A stretch of DNA of 64,000 nt from CAVPDE01 sp963707125 (GTDB lineage Bacteria > Desulfobacterota > DSM-4660 > Desulfatiglandales > HGW-15). Within the stretch, counting starts at the first letter, position 1; the number at the start of each line of letters is the position of its first letter. Made by a program: the position numbers and the translations under genes. Positions 51,367-60,246 of the stretch are shown one piece after another. The stretch lies in assembly GCA_963707125.1 (NCBI GenBank), contig CAVPOU010000019.1, positions 1 to 64,000 on the forward strand, in the 5' to 3' direction. The notes beneath the pieces were generated by a model, which was not told where the DNA came from, ran no database searches, and saw nothing but the letters and a program-made list of their open reading frames with translations.

Positions 51367-53273
51367 GTCTGATCGCTCAAGATGCGCCTGGGAAAACCTT
51401 TCTTCTAATGGGGAATGAAGCCATTGCCCGTGGGGCCCTGGAGGCTGGGGTCAAGGTGTGCGCGGCTTATCCGGGAAATCCCTCCTCTGAAATCATTGGG
51501 TCCCTGTCCTCTGCGGCCGATGCCCTGGATCTCCACGTGGAGTGGTCTGTCAACGAGAAGGTCGCCATGGAGGTGGTTGCTGCAGCTTCTTTCGCCGGGC
51601 TGAGAGGGCTTTGCTCCATGAAGCAGAACGGCCTCAACGTGGCTGCAGATTTTCTGCTCAACCTGAACCTGAGCGGCACTCAGGCTGGGCTCGTGGTCGT
51701 TGTGGCTGATGACCCGGGTGGGATTTCTTCTACCAACGAAGAGGATTCCCGCATCTTTGCCAAGATTGGGGATCTCCCGCTTCTTGAACCGGCCACGTTT
51801 CAGGAAGCCAAGGACATGACCCGGTGGGCGTTCAGTCTTTCTGAAGATCTTGGGCTCCCGGTTATGATCCGCAGCGTGACCCGTGTGTCCCATGCACGAG
51901 GAAATGTTCGCCTCGATGCTCTGCCCCGGCCTGCACCGAAGGCCCGCTTTGACATCTCCCGGCCGCGGCTGGCTTTCCCGCCTTTTCCCAACCACAAGGC
52001 CCTTCATCAGAAGCTGGAACGCGCCAAGAGCATCATAGAGAGATCGCCCTACAATTTCTACAGGGGCCCGGAGAAACCGGAACTCCTGCTCATGACCAGC
52101 GGAAGCGGCTGGATGTATTCGCTGGAAGCGGTCATGAACCTGGGAGTGCAGGATCGCGTGGGGCTTCTGAAACTCAGCGCGACCTGGCCTCTTCCGGACA
52201 CCCTGGTCTTGAAGCATCTGAAGCAGGCTGAGGCAATTCTGTTTGTCGAAGAAGTCGATCCTTTCCTGGAAAACAATGTGAAAGAGCTGTTCGCCCAGCA
52301 CTGCATGGATCTCGGTCTCAAGCGCTTCTACGGAAAGGCCAGTGGAACGATACCCAGCGCAGGGGAAATCAGCCCTGAAATCGTCTCCTCCGCGCTTCAG
52401 AGTTTGCTCAAAGTCAGCGACACAAAGAGACCGGAGCAGTATGCAAAAAGAGCCCGTGAGGCGGCTGCAGAGCTTGTCCCTGCAAGGGCGCTTGGCTTCT
52501 GTGCCGGATGCCCTCACCGGGCCACCTACTGGGCCATCAAGAAAGCCCTCACCCTGGACGGCCGGGAGGGTTTTGTCCTCGGAGACATTGGATGCTACGG
52601 CCTTGGTATGGGCCCCTCAGGGTTCTTTCAAATGAAGACGATCCATGCCATGGGTTCCGGGGCAGGCCTTGCAGCCGGGTTCGGCCAGCTTGAACGATTC
52701 GGCCTCTCCCAGCCTGTGCTGGCGGTTTGCGGGGATTCCACCTTCTACCATGCAGCCATGCCGGCCCTGGTGAATGCCCGCTACAACGGCTCCAACTTCG
52801 TGCTTCTTCTCCTGGACAACAGCGCTACGGCGATGACCGGGTTCCAGCCCCATCCCGGCACAGGCCGCACGGCCACGGGAAAAGAGGCACCCGTGCTCGA
52901 TCTGAAGGTGATCTGTGAGGCCCTGGGAGCAAAAGTGGAAGTCACGGATCCATTTGATCTGGCGGCAGCAACGGATGCCATGCTGAAATTCCTCCAGGAC
53001 AAAGAAGGGGTCAAGGTGTTGATCCTCAGGAGGGAGTGCGCTCTGGTGCGAAGCAAGAAGCAAAAGAAGCTCTACCAGGTGGAGGTGAATCAGGAGCGGT
53101 GCCTGGGAGAAACGTGCGGGTGCAACCGCCTTTGCACAAGGGTCTTCAAGTGCCCCGGCCTTTACTGGGACAGAGCAACAGGGAAGGCCGGCATCGATGA
53201 GGCGATCTGCACGGGGTGCGGGGTCTGTGCTGAAATCTGTCCTGCCTCTGCAATCCGAAAGGAGGTAGCCTGA
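51363..53273 (+). CDS. iorA: Indolepyruvate:ferredoxin oxidoreductase alpha subunit
   Basis: 636 residues. GTG start preceded by GGAGGTGG. N-terminal pyrimidine domain (LLMGNEAIARGALEAGVKVCAAYPGNPSSEIIG, with VEWSVNEKVAMEVVAAASFAGLRGL). TPP-binding half: CAGCPHRATYWAIKKALTLDGR, GDIGCYGLG and LAVCGDSTFYHAAMPALVNARYNGSNFVLLLLDNSATAMTGFQPHPGTG. The C-terminal ferredoxin has CLGETCGCNRLC and EAICTGCGVCAEICPASAI. Decarboxylates aryl pyruvates to aryl-CoA with reduction of ferredoxin, in aromatic amino acid breakdown. Intact. Confidence 0.93.
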   Translation: MSLIAQDAPGKTFLLMGNEAIARGALEAGVKVCAAYPGNPSSEIIGSLSSAADALDLHVEWSVNEKVAMEVVAAASFAGLRGLCSMKQNGLNVAADFLLNLNLSGTQAGLVVVVADDPGGISSTNEEDSRIFAKIGDLPLLEPATFQEAKDMTRWAFSLSEDLGLPVMIRSVTRVSHARGNVRLDALPRPAPKARFDISRPRLAFPPFPNHKALHQKLERAKSIIERSPYNFYRGPEKPELLLMTSGSGWMYSLEAVMNLGVQDRVGLLKLSATWPLPDTLVLKHLKQAEAILFVEEVDPFLENNVKELFAQHCMDLGLKRFYGKASGTIPSAGEISPEIVSSALQSLLKVSDTKRPEQYAKRAREAAAELVPARALGFCAGCPHRATYWAIKKALTLDGREGFVLGDIGCYGLGMGPSGFFQMKTIHAMGSGAGLAAGFGQLERFGLSQPVLAVCGDSTFYHAAMPALVNARYNGSNFVLLLLDNSATAMTGFQPHPGTGRTATGKEAPVLDLKVICEALGAKVEVTDPFDLAAATDAMLKFLQDKEGVKVLILRRECALVRSKKQKKLYQVEVNQERCLGETCGCNRLCTRVFKCPGLYWDRATGKAGIDEAICTGCGVCAEICPASAIRKEVA

Positions 53274-53888
53274 ATGATCTTGGCAAAGGATCCCTTCAAT
53301 GTCATCATCGGTGGAGTCGGCGGCCAGGGCAATGTCCTTGCTTCCCAGATTCTGGGGCAGATGCTCGTGACCAGGGGGTATGTCATCACCATCGGCGAGA
53401 CCTATGGAGCCTCTCAGCGGGGAGGCGCCGTGATGAGCCACTTGCGCCTGTCAGAGAAAGACCAGTTCTCCCCACTTATCCCTGAAGGCAGGTGTGATCT
53501 TCTCGTGTCCCTCGAGCCGGTTGAGGCCCTCAGGATTCTAGATCCATACGGCCATCCCGGGGTTATGACCCTCATCAACACCCGGCCGATTTTTCCCATG
53601 GACGTGATCTCCGGAAACGCCACCTACCCCGAGATCTCCAAAGTGATCACGAAAATACAGGCGCTCAGCAAGAAAACCTGGACCATCAATGCCACGGAGA
53701 TAGCTCTCGACATGGGAGACCCGATCTTTTCCAATATGGCCATGCTCGGAGCGCTCTGCGCCACGAAGACACTGCCTATAGACCGGCAAGGGTTTGAAGA
53801 AACGATCAGAGAACTGCTTCCGGCGCACAAGCTGTCTGAGAATCTCAAGGCTTTTGACAAAGGCTTTGAAGCAGTCAAGGAACTCTGA
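53274..53888 (+). CDS. iorB: Indolepyruvate:ferredoxin oxidoreductase beta subunit
   Basis: 204 residues. ATG directly after the iorA stop, with AAAGGAGGT upstream. FNVIIGGVGGQGNVLASQILGQMLVTRGYVITIGETYGASQRGGAVMSHLRLS is the family start (GVGGQG, SQRGG). LVSLEPVEALRIL and FSNMAMLGALCATKTLPI follow. Forms the heteromer with IorA. Confidence 0.93.
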   Translation: MILAKDPFNVIIGGVGGQGNVLASQILGQMLVTRGYVITIGETYGASQRGGAVMSHLRLSEKDQFSPLIPEGRCDLLVSLEPVEALRILDPYGHPGVMTLINTRPIFPMDVISGNATYPEISKVITKIQALSKKTWTINATEIALDMGDPIFSNMAMLGALCATKTLPIDRQGFEETIRELLPAHKLSENLKAFDKGFEAVKEL

Positions 53889-54067
53889 AAACCGAGAATA
53901 CAGAGCGTCAACCGTACATCCTCCTCATGGCGGAGCAGAATGCGCTCTTTGCGATGGACATCAGCGACCGGGCCTATGTGATCGACAAAGGGGCAATCGT
54001 TTATGAAGGCCGCGTGGACGATCTGAAACAGAACAGAGAGATGATGAGGGAATATTTGGGGGTGTAA
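53889..54067 (+). pseudogene. livF-like C-terminal remnant
   Basis: Right after iorB a frame reads ILLMAEQNALFAMDISDRAYVIDKGAIVYEGRVDDLKQNREMMREYLG, clearly the last 50 residues of a LivF/branched-chain ATPase (VEQN.ALFA). No start, no P-loop, and the terminal codons shift frame. Likely the trace of an amino acid transporter gene once in this operon. Confidence 0.8.
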
Positions 54068-54172
54068 GAAGCGGGGAGCATAGAGCGCAAAGCTAGGAGG
54101 ATGAAACAAAACGCCTTTCTTCAAGTAGTTGGCCCCCGTCTTTTGCTGCTTACTTCTTCAGAACAGTCCCAC

Positions 54173-55369
54173 CTAACACCCCTCCTGGTCATGCTCAATG
54201 AACTTGAGCAACAAAGCAAAGATGGGGCCCAAAAGCATCAAAGATCCAGCTAGAACAAAACCGAGGCTGAAGGAATGGGTCTGCCCGAGATAGCCTAAGA
54301 GCGCAGGGAAAAGCCCTGCTCCCACGAAGAAGGCAATGGGTACGGCCACAGAAGCGACCACGCTCCTCAGATTAGGAGCGACGATCCTGGATAGAGCAGT
54401 AAAAAGGCCAGGGAACAAAGCTCCTGTAAGGACAGGTTGGATGAAGAGAAAAATGAGGAGCCACCGATCGCTTGAGAGGCCGAGAAAAATATTGGCGACA
54501 CCTCCCGCCGCAATAAGGACGGCTATGGCCCGCTTTGGGCCGACCCTGTCCGCAAACCATCCTCCCCCAAGAGCTGCAACAAATCCTGAGATCTGAGCAA
54601 ACCCGAGGAAGGTGTTTGCCGAGGTGCTGTCCATGCCTCGTTCTGTGATGAGATAGAGAGGCATCACGGTAAAGAGGCCCACGCTCCCCCCGACCGCCAT
54701 AAGGAGCAACAGGATGACGAGCCAGAAGGAGGGGAGCCGGATAATCTGCTTCAGCGCTGCAAGCTTTGGGGCGTCGCCCGGGAACTCTCCGCACTTTCCG
54801 AAGGCCAGGAATGCGCTCCCTAGGATAAGAGTAAACACACCCAAGAGGATAATCAGCATCCTCCAGGACAGGAATCCCATGAGTGCGGCGACCATCAAGG
54901 GACCGAGAACCAGTCCGAGGGTGGGTGCAGAGGAATGGAGCCCCATGGCTTTTCCCCAGTCCTGGCGCCTGACCATGGCGGTAATCGCAGCGAGCGCTGA
55001 AGGGATGTGAAGCCCTGCAGCTAAGCCGAGGACAATGAGGGCAAGACGAATCCCTGCGAGGGACCTCATGAATCCGAGACCAAGCAGGGCAATCCCCACA
55101 GTGAGAATGGACAGAATGAGGGCCTTTCTATGCGTGAGGCGCGAAGAAACAAAGCCTGAGGCAAACTGCGTGACGGCGAACCCGGCGGAGGTGACAAGAA
55201 AGAGCGACCCTGCCTGAGCGTGGGTGATGTGAATCTCCTGCTCCAGGAAAGGCATTAGAGGCGCAAGGATGAAACGAGCCATGAAATTCAGAAGAAAAAG
55301 ACCGGCAAGGAAGAAAACCGGCCCGGCTTTGGCTCTAAAGGGTTCTGGAATGGGACATGATTTTTCCAT
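54173..55369 (-). CDS. MFS transporter
   Basis: 398 residues, about 12 spans. The first half starts GPVFFLAGLFLLNFMARFILAPLMPFLEQEIHITHAQAGSLF with the loop SRLTHRKALILSILTVG between TM2 and TM3. AGLHIPSALAAITAMVRRQDWGKAMGLHSSAPTLGLVLGP is the TM4-5 part. GGGWFADRVGPKRAIAVLIAAGG is the second-half counterpart. No close substrate relation visible. Stand-alone gene convergent with the iorB side. Confidence 0.87.
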   Translation of the reverse strand: MEKSCPIPEPFRAKAGPVFFLAGLFLLNFMARFILAPLMPFLEQEIHITHAQAGSLFLVTSAGFAVTQFASGFVSSRLTHRKALILSILTVGIALLGLGFMRSLAGIRLALIVLGLAAGLHIPSALAAITAMVRRQDWGKAMGLHSSAPTLGLVLGPLMVAALMGFLSWRMLIILLGVFTLILGSAFLAFGKCGEFPGDAPKLAALKQIIRLPSFWLVILLLLMAVGGSVGLFTVMPLYLITERGMDSTSANTFLGFAQISGFVAALGGGWFADRVGPKRAIAVLIAAGGVANIFLGLSSDRWLLIFLFIQPVLTGALFPGLFTALSRIVAPNLRSVVASVAVPIAFFVGAGLFPALLGYLGQTHSFSLGFVLAGSLMLLGPIFALLLKFIEHDQEGC

Positions 55370-55517
55370 CTTACTTGGCTCCTAAGGTAATGATGCATGA
55401 CTCCTGGGTCAAGCTTCTCAAAGGGCGGAGACCATGGTCTCTGAATTTCTTGTTTGAAACGTGTGTCAATAGTGAATAAGTTTGACCGAAAGAAATCCTT
55501 GTCCGTGCAGAGGTCTT

Positions 55518-56648
55518 ATGTTCTCTCACAGCATTCGTGGAAGTTTACCTTCAAGTCTGCCTTCACCGCTCACCAATCTGCTGGTTCTGGTTGCCCTGTT
55601 GGCGCTCGGTTCGTCCTGTTCGCTCAATCCGCCTCCCTTTGACGAAGCCGTGTGGCGCACGAAGGTCCAGTCCGCCGATCCTGCATTGCTGTATGCTCCT
55701 CATTTCAAGGATGATCTCTTTTTCAACCCCTGGATGCCTAACGAAGACAAGGGGTTTTTCAGCGTGCTCAAGTGGCGGCTCACGGCTTCGCAGGAGTACA
55801 CGGAAGAGGAGAAAACGTATCTTCCCCGTGTGGTGGACAAGGCTAAAGAGCGGATTCTCGCCATGCCCCAGGGCGATTTCATTATGTGGGTCGGACACGC
55901 TACTTTTCTCATTCGCCTCAACGGGGAGTACTGGCTCGTAGACCCCATTTTTTCCGAAAGAGCTGTCGTGGTGAAGCGAAAGACGCCTGCGGCGATCACC
56001 GCAGAAGCGCTGAAAGAAGTTGCGCCGACCCTCAGGGTGATCATCACCCACAACCACTACGACCATCTGGACACCAGCAGCATCGAGGATCTTCCGGAAA
56101 ACACGAAAATGTTCGTCCCTTTGGGTCTAAAGGAATATGTCCGGGATATGAACAAGAGGGACGTGACAGAGATGGACTGGTGGCAGGAAATCCATTGCGG
56201 GAACGGCATCACCCTGGTCTGTCTTCCCATGCAGCACTGGTCAAGGCGATTCGGGCAGGAACCCCGCGAGACCCTGTGGGCGAGCTACATGCTGATTACC
56301 CCCAAGGTCACCATTTATCTGGGAGGGGACACGGGATACTTCGTCGGATACAAGGAAATCGCGAAACGCTATCCCAAGATCGACTACGCCCTCCTCCCCA
56401 CCACCGCCTATCACCCGCGCTGGTTCATGCACTACAACCACATGAACGTGGACGAGGCCATCGAGGCTTTCAACGATCTGAACGCCCGGTACATGATCTC
56501 GCAGCAGTGGGGGACCTTTCACCTTGGCGACGAGCCGCCGGGCTATTCGATCCTGGAACTCAAACGGACCATTGCCGAGCGTAAGCTCGATGCCTCCCGG
56601 TTCGTCATCATGGACATCGGGGGAATTCTGCCCATAGAAAACCAGTAA
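55518..56648 (+). CDS. MBL-fold lipoprotein hydrolase (UlaG/NAPE-PLD-like)
   Basis: 376 residues from ATG 55518 (AGAGGT upstream). Hydrophobic signal with lipobox LLALGSSCSLNP. Metallo-beta-lactamase motifs: WVGHATFLIRLNGEYWLVDPIF, VIITHNHYDHLDTSSI (HxHxDH), VCLPMQHWSRR, LGGDTGYFVGYKEI (D ligand) and a late YMISQQWGTFHLG His. The HATFLI/PQHWS pattern is that of the NAPE-PLD-type phosphodiesterases and UlaG-like lactonases. Envelope-anchored hydrolase; substrate unknown. Confidence 0.88.
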   Translation: MFSHSIRGSLPSSLPSPLTNLLVLVALLALGSSCSLNPPPFDEAVWRTKVQSADPALLYAPHFKDDLFFNPWMPNEDKGFFSVLKWRLTASQEYTEEEKTYLPRVVDKAKERILAMPQGDFIMWVGHATFLIRLNGEYWLVDPIFSERAVVVKRKTPAAITAEALKEVAPTLRVIITHNHYDHLDTSSIEDLPENTKMFVPLGLKEYVRDMNKRDVTEMDWWQEIHCGNGITLVCLPMQHWSRRFGQEPRETLWASYMLITPKVTIYLGGDTGYFVGYKEIAKRYPKIDYALLPTTAYHPRWFMHYNHMNVDEAIEAFNDLNARYMISQQWGTFHLGDEPPGYSILELKRTIAERKLDASRFVIMDIGGILPIENQ

Positions 56649-56768
56649 TCAACCACCTTGATTACGAGCAACCGATTGTTTACAATACGACCCTTATGGG
56701 GCCCGAGGAAGATAGTGCAAGGGCTCCATTCCGGTAAAAACCATCCAAGATAGGTTTAGAGCTACGCG

Positions 56769-57038
56769 ATGCGGTTTGAATGGGACCGAGAAAAGGCTAA
56801 GCTGAATTCGAGGAAGCACGGTGTTTCTTTTGATGAAGCGGTGACGGTGTTTTATGATCCGCTCTCGGCAACTTTCGATGATCTGGATCACTCCAGTTCC
56901 GAAAGAAGATTGATCACGGTGGGGTACTCTTCGAGGGGTCGACTGCTTGTTATTTCGCATGCCGATCGTGGAGAGGCCATCCGCATTATAAGCGCGCGGG
57001 CTGCAACCGCCAGTGAAAGGAAAAGACATGAGAGCTAG
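56769..57038 (+). CDS. brnT: BrnT-family toxin
   Basis: 89 residues. MRFEWDREKAKLNSRKHGVSFDEAVTVFYDPLSATFDD, RRLITVGYSSRGRLLVISHADRGEAIRIISARAATASERKRHE is the textbook BrnT pattern (FEWD..KA..N..KHGV.F.EA..VF.D, RIISAR.A...ER). mRNA-interferase-like toxin. Followed by an overlapping antitoxin-like gene. Confidence 0.92.
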   Translation: MRFEWDREKAKLNSRKHGVSFDEAVTVFYDPLSATFDDLDHSSSERRLITVGYSSRGRLLVISHADRGEAIRIISARAATASERKRHES

Positions 57039-57288
57039 AACGAAGAAAAAAGTGGATGACCTACGCCCCGAGTACACCTTTGACTACTCCAAGGCAATCC
57101 GCGGAAAATACTACAGGAGAATCCTAGAGGAGGGTGCTAACGTTGTTGTCCTGGAACCGGACGTCGCAAAGGCGTTTCGGGATTCGGCCGCTGTGAACCA
57201 GGCGCTGCGTTCCCTGCTCGATCTGGCACGTTCCACGAGGCATCTTACACGGTCCAAAGCAAAGGCAAAGAAAAGTTCAGCAGGGTGA
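57028..57288 (+). CDS. Putative antitoxin of the BrnT module
   Basis: 86 residues from ATG 57028 (GAAAGGAAAAG upstream), overlapping brnT by 11 bases. RPEYTFDYSKAIRGKYYRRILEEGANVVVLEPDVAKAFRDSAAVNQALRSLLDLA resembles the small partner proteins of BrnT/HigB-type toxins (DYS.A.RGKYY..., VVLEPDVA..F). Not BrnA in the strict sense; a general antitoxin. Confidence 0.8.
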   Translation: MRARTKKKVDDLRPEYTFDYSKAIRGKYYRRILEEGANVVVLEPDVAKAFRDSAAVNQALRSLLDLARSTRHLTRSKAKAKKSSAG

Positions 57289-57384
57289 CGAAGTTAGCCA
57301 GCGGGTGATGGCCCGGGGAGGATCCTCGGGCAAAGCCCATCCAAGCGGCACTGGGATCTAACTACTGTCTCCTGTATTCTTCTT

Positions 57385-58164
57385 CTAGAAATACTTCCCC
57401 TTTTTCTCTCCTTTGTTGAGCAACGCTCTTGTCACCAGGAGAGTCTGGTTGCGGTCTTCCATCTGCAAGGCCTGCTCAAGCCCTCCGGCATCGAGATTCA
57501 TGTTGATCGCCTCTTTGGTAAGGCGAAGCCCCATGGGGTTCTTGGAGTTCATGGCTCTGGCAAGTTCGAGGGCAGTTTCAAGCAGTTTATCACGCTCGAC
57601 GAGCCTGCTTGCAAACCCGAGGTGCATGGCTTCCTGCGCGGACATGAAATTGCCCGTGAGCATGAACTCATAGGCTCTGCCCGCACCGATGAGCCGGGGG
57701 AGAAAATAACTGCAAGCCATGTCCGCGCCGCCAAGACCGATGTTGATGTAAGCCGCAGAGAACCGGGCATCCGGGCTGATCACTCTCACGTCGGAGGCCA
57801 TGGCAAAACTGAATCCAAGGCCGGCGCCTGCACCGTGCACGGCGCAGACGATGGGTTGTGGCGCGCGCCGCATGGCCAGAAGGAGCCTGGCCAATCGGAC
57901 CTGGAAGGCATAGTGCTGATCCACGGTCATTTGGGGTGAGGTTTTCATGAAATCTCTCATGTCGAGGCCGGCACAGAATCCCTTGTCTCCATTCCCGCGC
58001 AGGATGATGACATGGGTGTCCAAATCCTGAAACCGCTCCTGCCAGAAGCTCTCAAGCTCCTCCATCATCTTGTGGTTCACCGAGTTGTAGATCCGCGGCC
58101 TGTTCAGTGAAAGAAGGCCGATGCCTGGTTCAATGATTTGGTATTCGATGGTTTCGTAGGGCAT
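57385..58164 (-). CDS. Enoyl-CoA hydratase/isomerase family protein
   Basis: 259 residues from ATG 58164 (AAGGAG upstream). GIGLLSLNRPRIYNSVNHKMMEELESFW; the crotonase oxyanion signatures HVIILRGNGDKGFCAGLDMRDF and CAVHGAGAGLGFSFAMASDVRVISPDARFSAAYINIGLGGADMACSYFLPRLIG. In place of the usual second Glu, the LGGAD position shows that the acid/base pair is partly altered (first Glu region GAGAG, second G.D), so it may act on a substrate other than plain enoyl-CoA. Single gene. Confidence 0.85.
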   Translation of the reverse strand: MPYETIEYQIIEPGIGLLSLNRPRIYNSVNHKMMEELESFWQERFQDLDTHVIILRGNGDKGFCAGLDMRDFMKTSPQMTVDQHYAFQVRLARLLLAMRRAPQPIVCAVHGAGAGLGFSFAMASDVRVISPDARFSAAYINIGLGGADMACSYFLPRLIGAGRAYEFMLTGNFMSAQEAMHLGFASRLVERDKLLETALELARAMNSKNPMGLRLTKEAINMNLDAGGLEQALQMEDRNQTLLVTRALLNKGEKKGKYF

Positions 58165-58185
58165 GTGCTTCTCCTTACTTATAAA

Positions 58186-58242
58186 AATCCCTCCCGACCT
58201 CTCCTTCGACAAGCTCAGGACAGGCTCTTTATGAAAGGGAGG
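58186..58242. repeat. Dispersed repeat (CTCCTTCGACAAGCTCAGG type)
   Basis: AAATCCCTCCC.. to ..GGGAGG, hairpin-forming, inverted copy of 26527-26589. Confidence 0.7.
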
Positions 58243-58396
58243 AGGGGAAGGCAGGTTCTTGATGCGGCCAATTCTAAAAGAGCGATGCCTCGATTGCCAC
58301 CAATATCCGCAGAGGCATGTTCAGATTTCGGAGTTCTCGAAACAACAGAAGGAAGGTTTTAATTGTGGGGCAAGGATTCATCGGTTCGTCAAAGCC

Positions 58397-58474
58397 GTCA
58401 CTCCGGTGAAAACCGGAGTCCAGGAGTTTTGTGACTCTGTGAATAAAATGGATTCCGGCTTCCGCCGGAATGAC
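58397..58474. repeat. Palindromic element, diverged relative of 5743-5813
   Basis: GTCACTCCGGTGAAAACCGG and ATTCCGGCTTCCGCCGGAAT form two hairpin arms with inverted ends GTCA/TGAC. Confidence 0.7.
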
Positions 58475-58597
58475 GGAGAAAGGGCTCTTAAGACTTCGTG
58501 CGATTCCGTCAAGATTGTCTTGTCTTTGATTGATTTCGTTCTTAGTTTCGAAACAAATTTGCGGATTACTCAGTTCGAACAAAAGAAGAGGTTATCG

Positions 58598-60115
58598 ATG
58601 ATCAAGACATGTTTGGACTACCATCGAGCGACGAGCTATGACCGGTTTGAGATGTCCGGTCATGCTCTGGACTGGGCCAATCAGCCGAAGGTCTTCAAGG
58701 AGTATCCGGGGATCTCCTCTTTGCCTCTCCCCAGAGACCTCCAGTTACCAAAAGGAAAACTCTCCGCCATTCTCAGTGAGCCTGCGGCTGCGGGTCTACC
58801 CAAGCCATTGGACCTGGAAATGCTCTCGCTTCTCCTTCTCCTCTCCAACACCCCCACGGCTAGAGCTCGCGCCCCGGAGGGCGATTTCTTTTTCAGGAGC
58901 GCTGCTTCTGCAGGCGCTCTTTATCCGACGGAGATCTACGTGGGAACCCATGATGTCAAAGATATCGACAACGGGCTCTACCACTTCGCCATTCAGAACC
59001 ATTCTCTGGATCCCCTGAGGAAGGGAGATTTTTCTGGGGTGGTCCAAAAGGAGGGAAGTCATTTAACCTTTTTTCTGACGGCCATTTTCTTCCGAAGCGC
59101 TTGGAAGTACAGGGCTCGCGCTTACCGCTACCACCTCCTCGACACCGGCCACGTGGCGGAGAACCTGATCCTCGCCCTGAAGGCCTCGAAGCTTCCTTTC
59201 AGCGTGACCTACGACTTCGACGATGCGGAGGCAAACCGGCTACTGGGACTAGATGATCAGGCAGAAGTGGCTCTTGCGATCATCCATGTGTCTGGGGGCG
59301 ATGGGGTTTCGGAGAAATACAAAGGGCCGATTCCTCCTTTGCCTGAAGCCATGCTGCAAGCCAGCCGCGTATCAGCAAAGGAAATCGATTATCCGGCTGT
59401 AAGGGAAATCCATCAGGCCGGCATTCGCAGTGTGGAGAGTATGGGGGAGAGGGTTTGTGTTAAAACGGAGATGATCCATGAGCTGGAGCTTAGTCCCAAA
59501 AGATGGACACCCATAGAAACGCCCAACTCTTGGCCTGAGAGTGCCGATTACCCCGATGCGGTGTTCCGCCGCCGATCCAGACGCAACTTCGTCAAGAACG
59601 CAATGAGCAAGGAAGCCATGAACGCTTTGCTCCACAGTGTTTGCCGGAGCGACGGTTTTCCCGATGATCAAAGCGTCGCAGTGGGGTTTCTGGTTGGGCA
59701 GACTGAAGATATGGAACCTGGATTTTATCTGCTCGACAGAAAAAAGGAATCTTGGGCCCTGGTCTCTCCCGCCGAGCTTATGGCAAGGAGCACCTCCGTC
59801 TGTCTTGATCAGGAATGGCTGGTGAATGCGGGGGTTCACTTTCTTTTCCTCGCGAACCTGGATGTCCTCGACAAGGAATGGGGTCCGAGGGGATATCGCT
59901 ACGCCATGCTGACAGCGGGCCGGCTAGGAGAACGACTCTACGTTGCCGCAGAGGCGATGGGGCTGGGGTGCTGCGGCATCGGAGCGCTCTACGACGGTGA
60001 GGCCGCGGAGATGCTCGGGCTGAATCAAAGCTCAAGGCTCCTGTATCTGGTGGCCGTGGGAAATATAAAAAGGGCCGTAACTGCTCAGGTGTTTAGGCTG
60101 AAGGCTGAAGACTGA
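58598..60115 (+). CDS. SagB/nitroreductase-like flavoprotein with two domains
   Basis: 505 residues from ATG 58598 (AAGAAGAGG upstream). Two nitroreductase-type (SagB/ThcOx) halves: first FRSAASAGALYPTEIYVGTHDVKDIDNGLYHFA (SAGALYP is the FMN-binding word) and YRARAYRYHLLDTGHVAENLILALKA. The second has DAVFRRRSRRNFVKNAMSKEAMNALL, RGYRYAMLTAGRLGERLYVAAEAMGLGCCGIGALYDGEAAEMLG. SagB enzymes oxidise azolines in peptide products; double-domain versions are also found outside RiPP clusters. The last dozen residues (TAQVFRLKAED) come from the MITE-like element at 60077, so the natural end was lost. No YcaO or peptide gene is visible next to it. Confidence 0.85.
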   Translation: MIKTCLDYHRATSYDRFEMSGHALDWANQPKVFKEYPGISSLPLPRDLQLPKGKLSAILSEPAAAGLPKPLDLEMLSLLLLLSNTPTARARAPEGDFFFRSAASAGALYPTEIYVGTHDVKDIDNGLYHFAIQNHSLDPLRKGDFSGVVQKEGSHLTFFLTAIFFRSAWKYRARAYRYHLLDTGHVAENLILALKASKLPFSVTYDFDDAEANRLLGLDDQAEVALAIIHVSGGDGVSEKYKGPIPPLPEAMLQASRVSAKEIDYPAVREIHQAGIRSVESMGERVCVKTEMIHELELSPKRWTPIETPNSWPESADYPDAVFRRRSRRNFVKNAMSKEAMNALLHSVCRSDGFPDDQSVAVGFLVGQTEDMEPGFYLLDRKKESWALVSPAELMARSTSVCLDQEWLVNAGVHFLFLANLDVLDKEWGPRGYRYAMLTAGRLGERLYVAAEAMGLGCCGIGALYDGEAAEMLGLNQSSRLLYLVAVGNIKRAVTAQVFRLKAED

Positions 60116-60246
60116 AGGGCAATAATGATCATCCATGACACAATCACCTGCCAACCTGCCTGCCGCGGCGGCGTAGGCAGGTGTCTTTTCCTTCAGTCTA
60201 TCACCTTCAGTCTATCTACCTTCAGTCTATCTACCTGAGTAGTTAC
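60077..60246. repeat. MITE-like element with GTAACT..AGTTAC ends, copy 2
   Basis: Same as 49723-49887 over both ends, but the middle carries CCTGCCTGCCGCGGCGGCGT instead of the copy 1 interior. It overlaps the 3' end of the SagB-like gene and supplies its stop. The following 60247-60435 has no gene. Confidence 0.82.

Larger units (their letters stand above)
58165..58597. other. Intergenic region with two dispersed repeats
   Basis: 58186-58242 is the TCCTTCGACAAGCTCAGGAC repeat (inverted copy at 26527-26589), and 58397-58474 is a relative of the palindrome at 5743-5813 (GTCACTCCGGTGAAAACCGG ... TTCCGCCGGAATGAC). The open frame that runs into the SagB-like gene from 58259 is not coding. Confidence 0.65.

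Noticed and set aside
58259..58597. Extended N-terminus of the SagB-like frame with a CLDCH motif
   Set aside because: It covers a dispersed repeat and intergenic DNA; the ribosome site and homology both begin at 58598. The haem-like CxxCH is chance.
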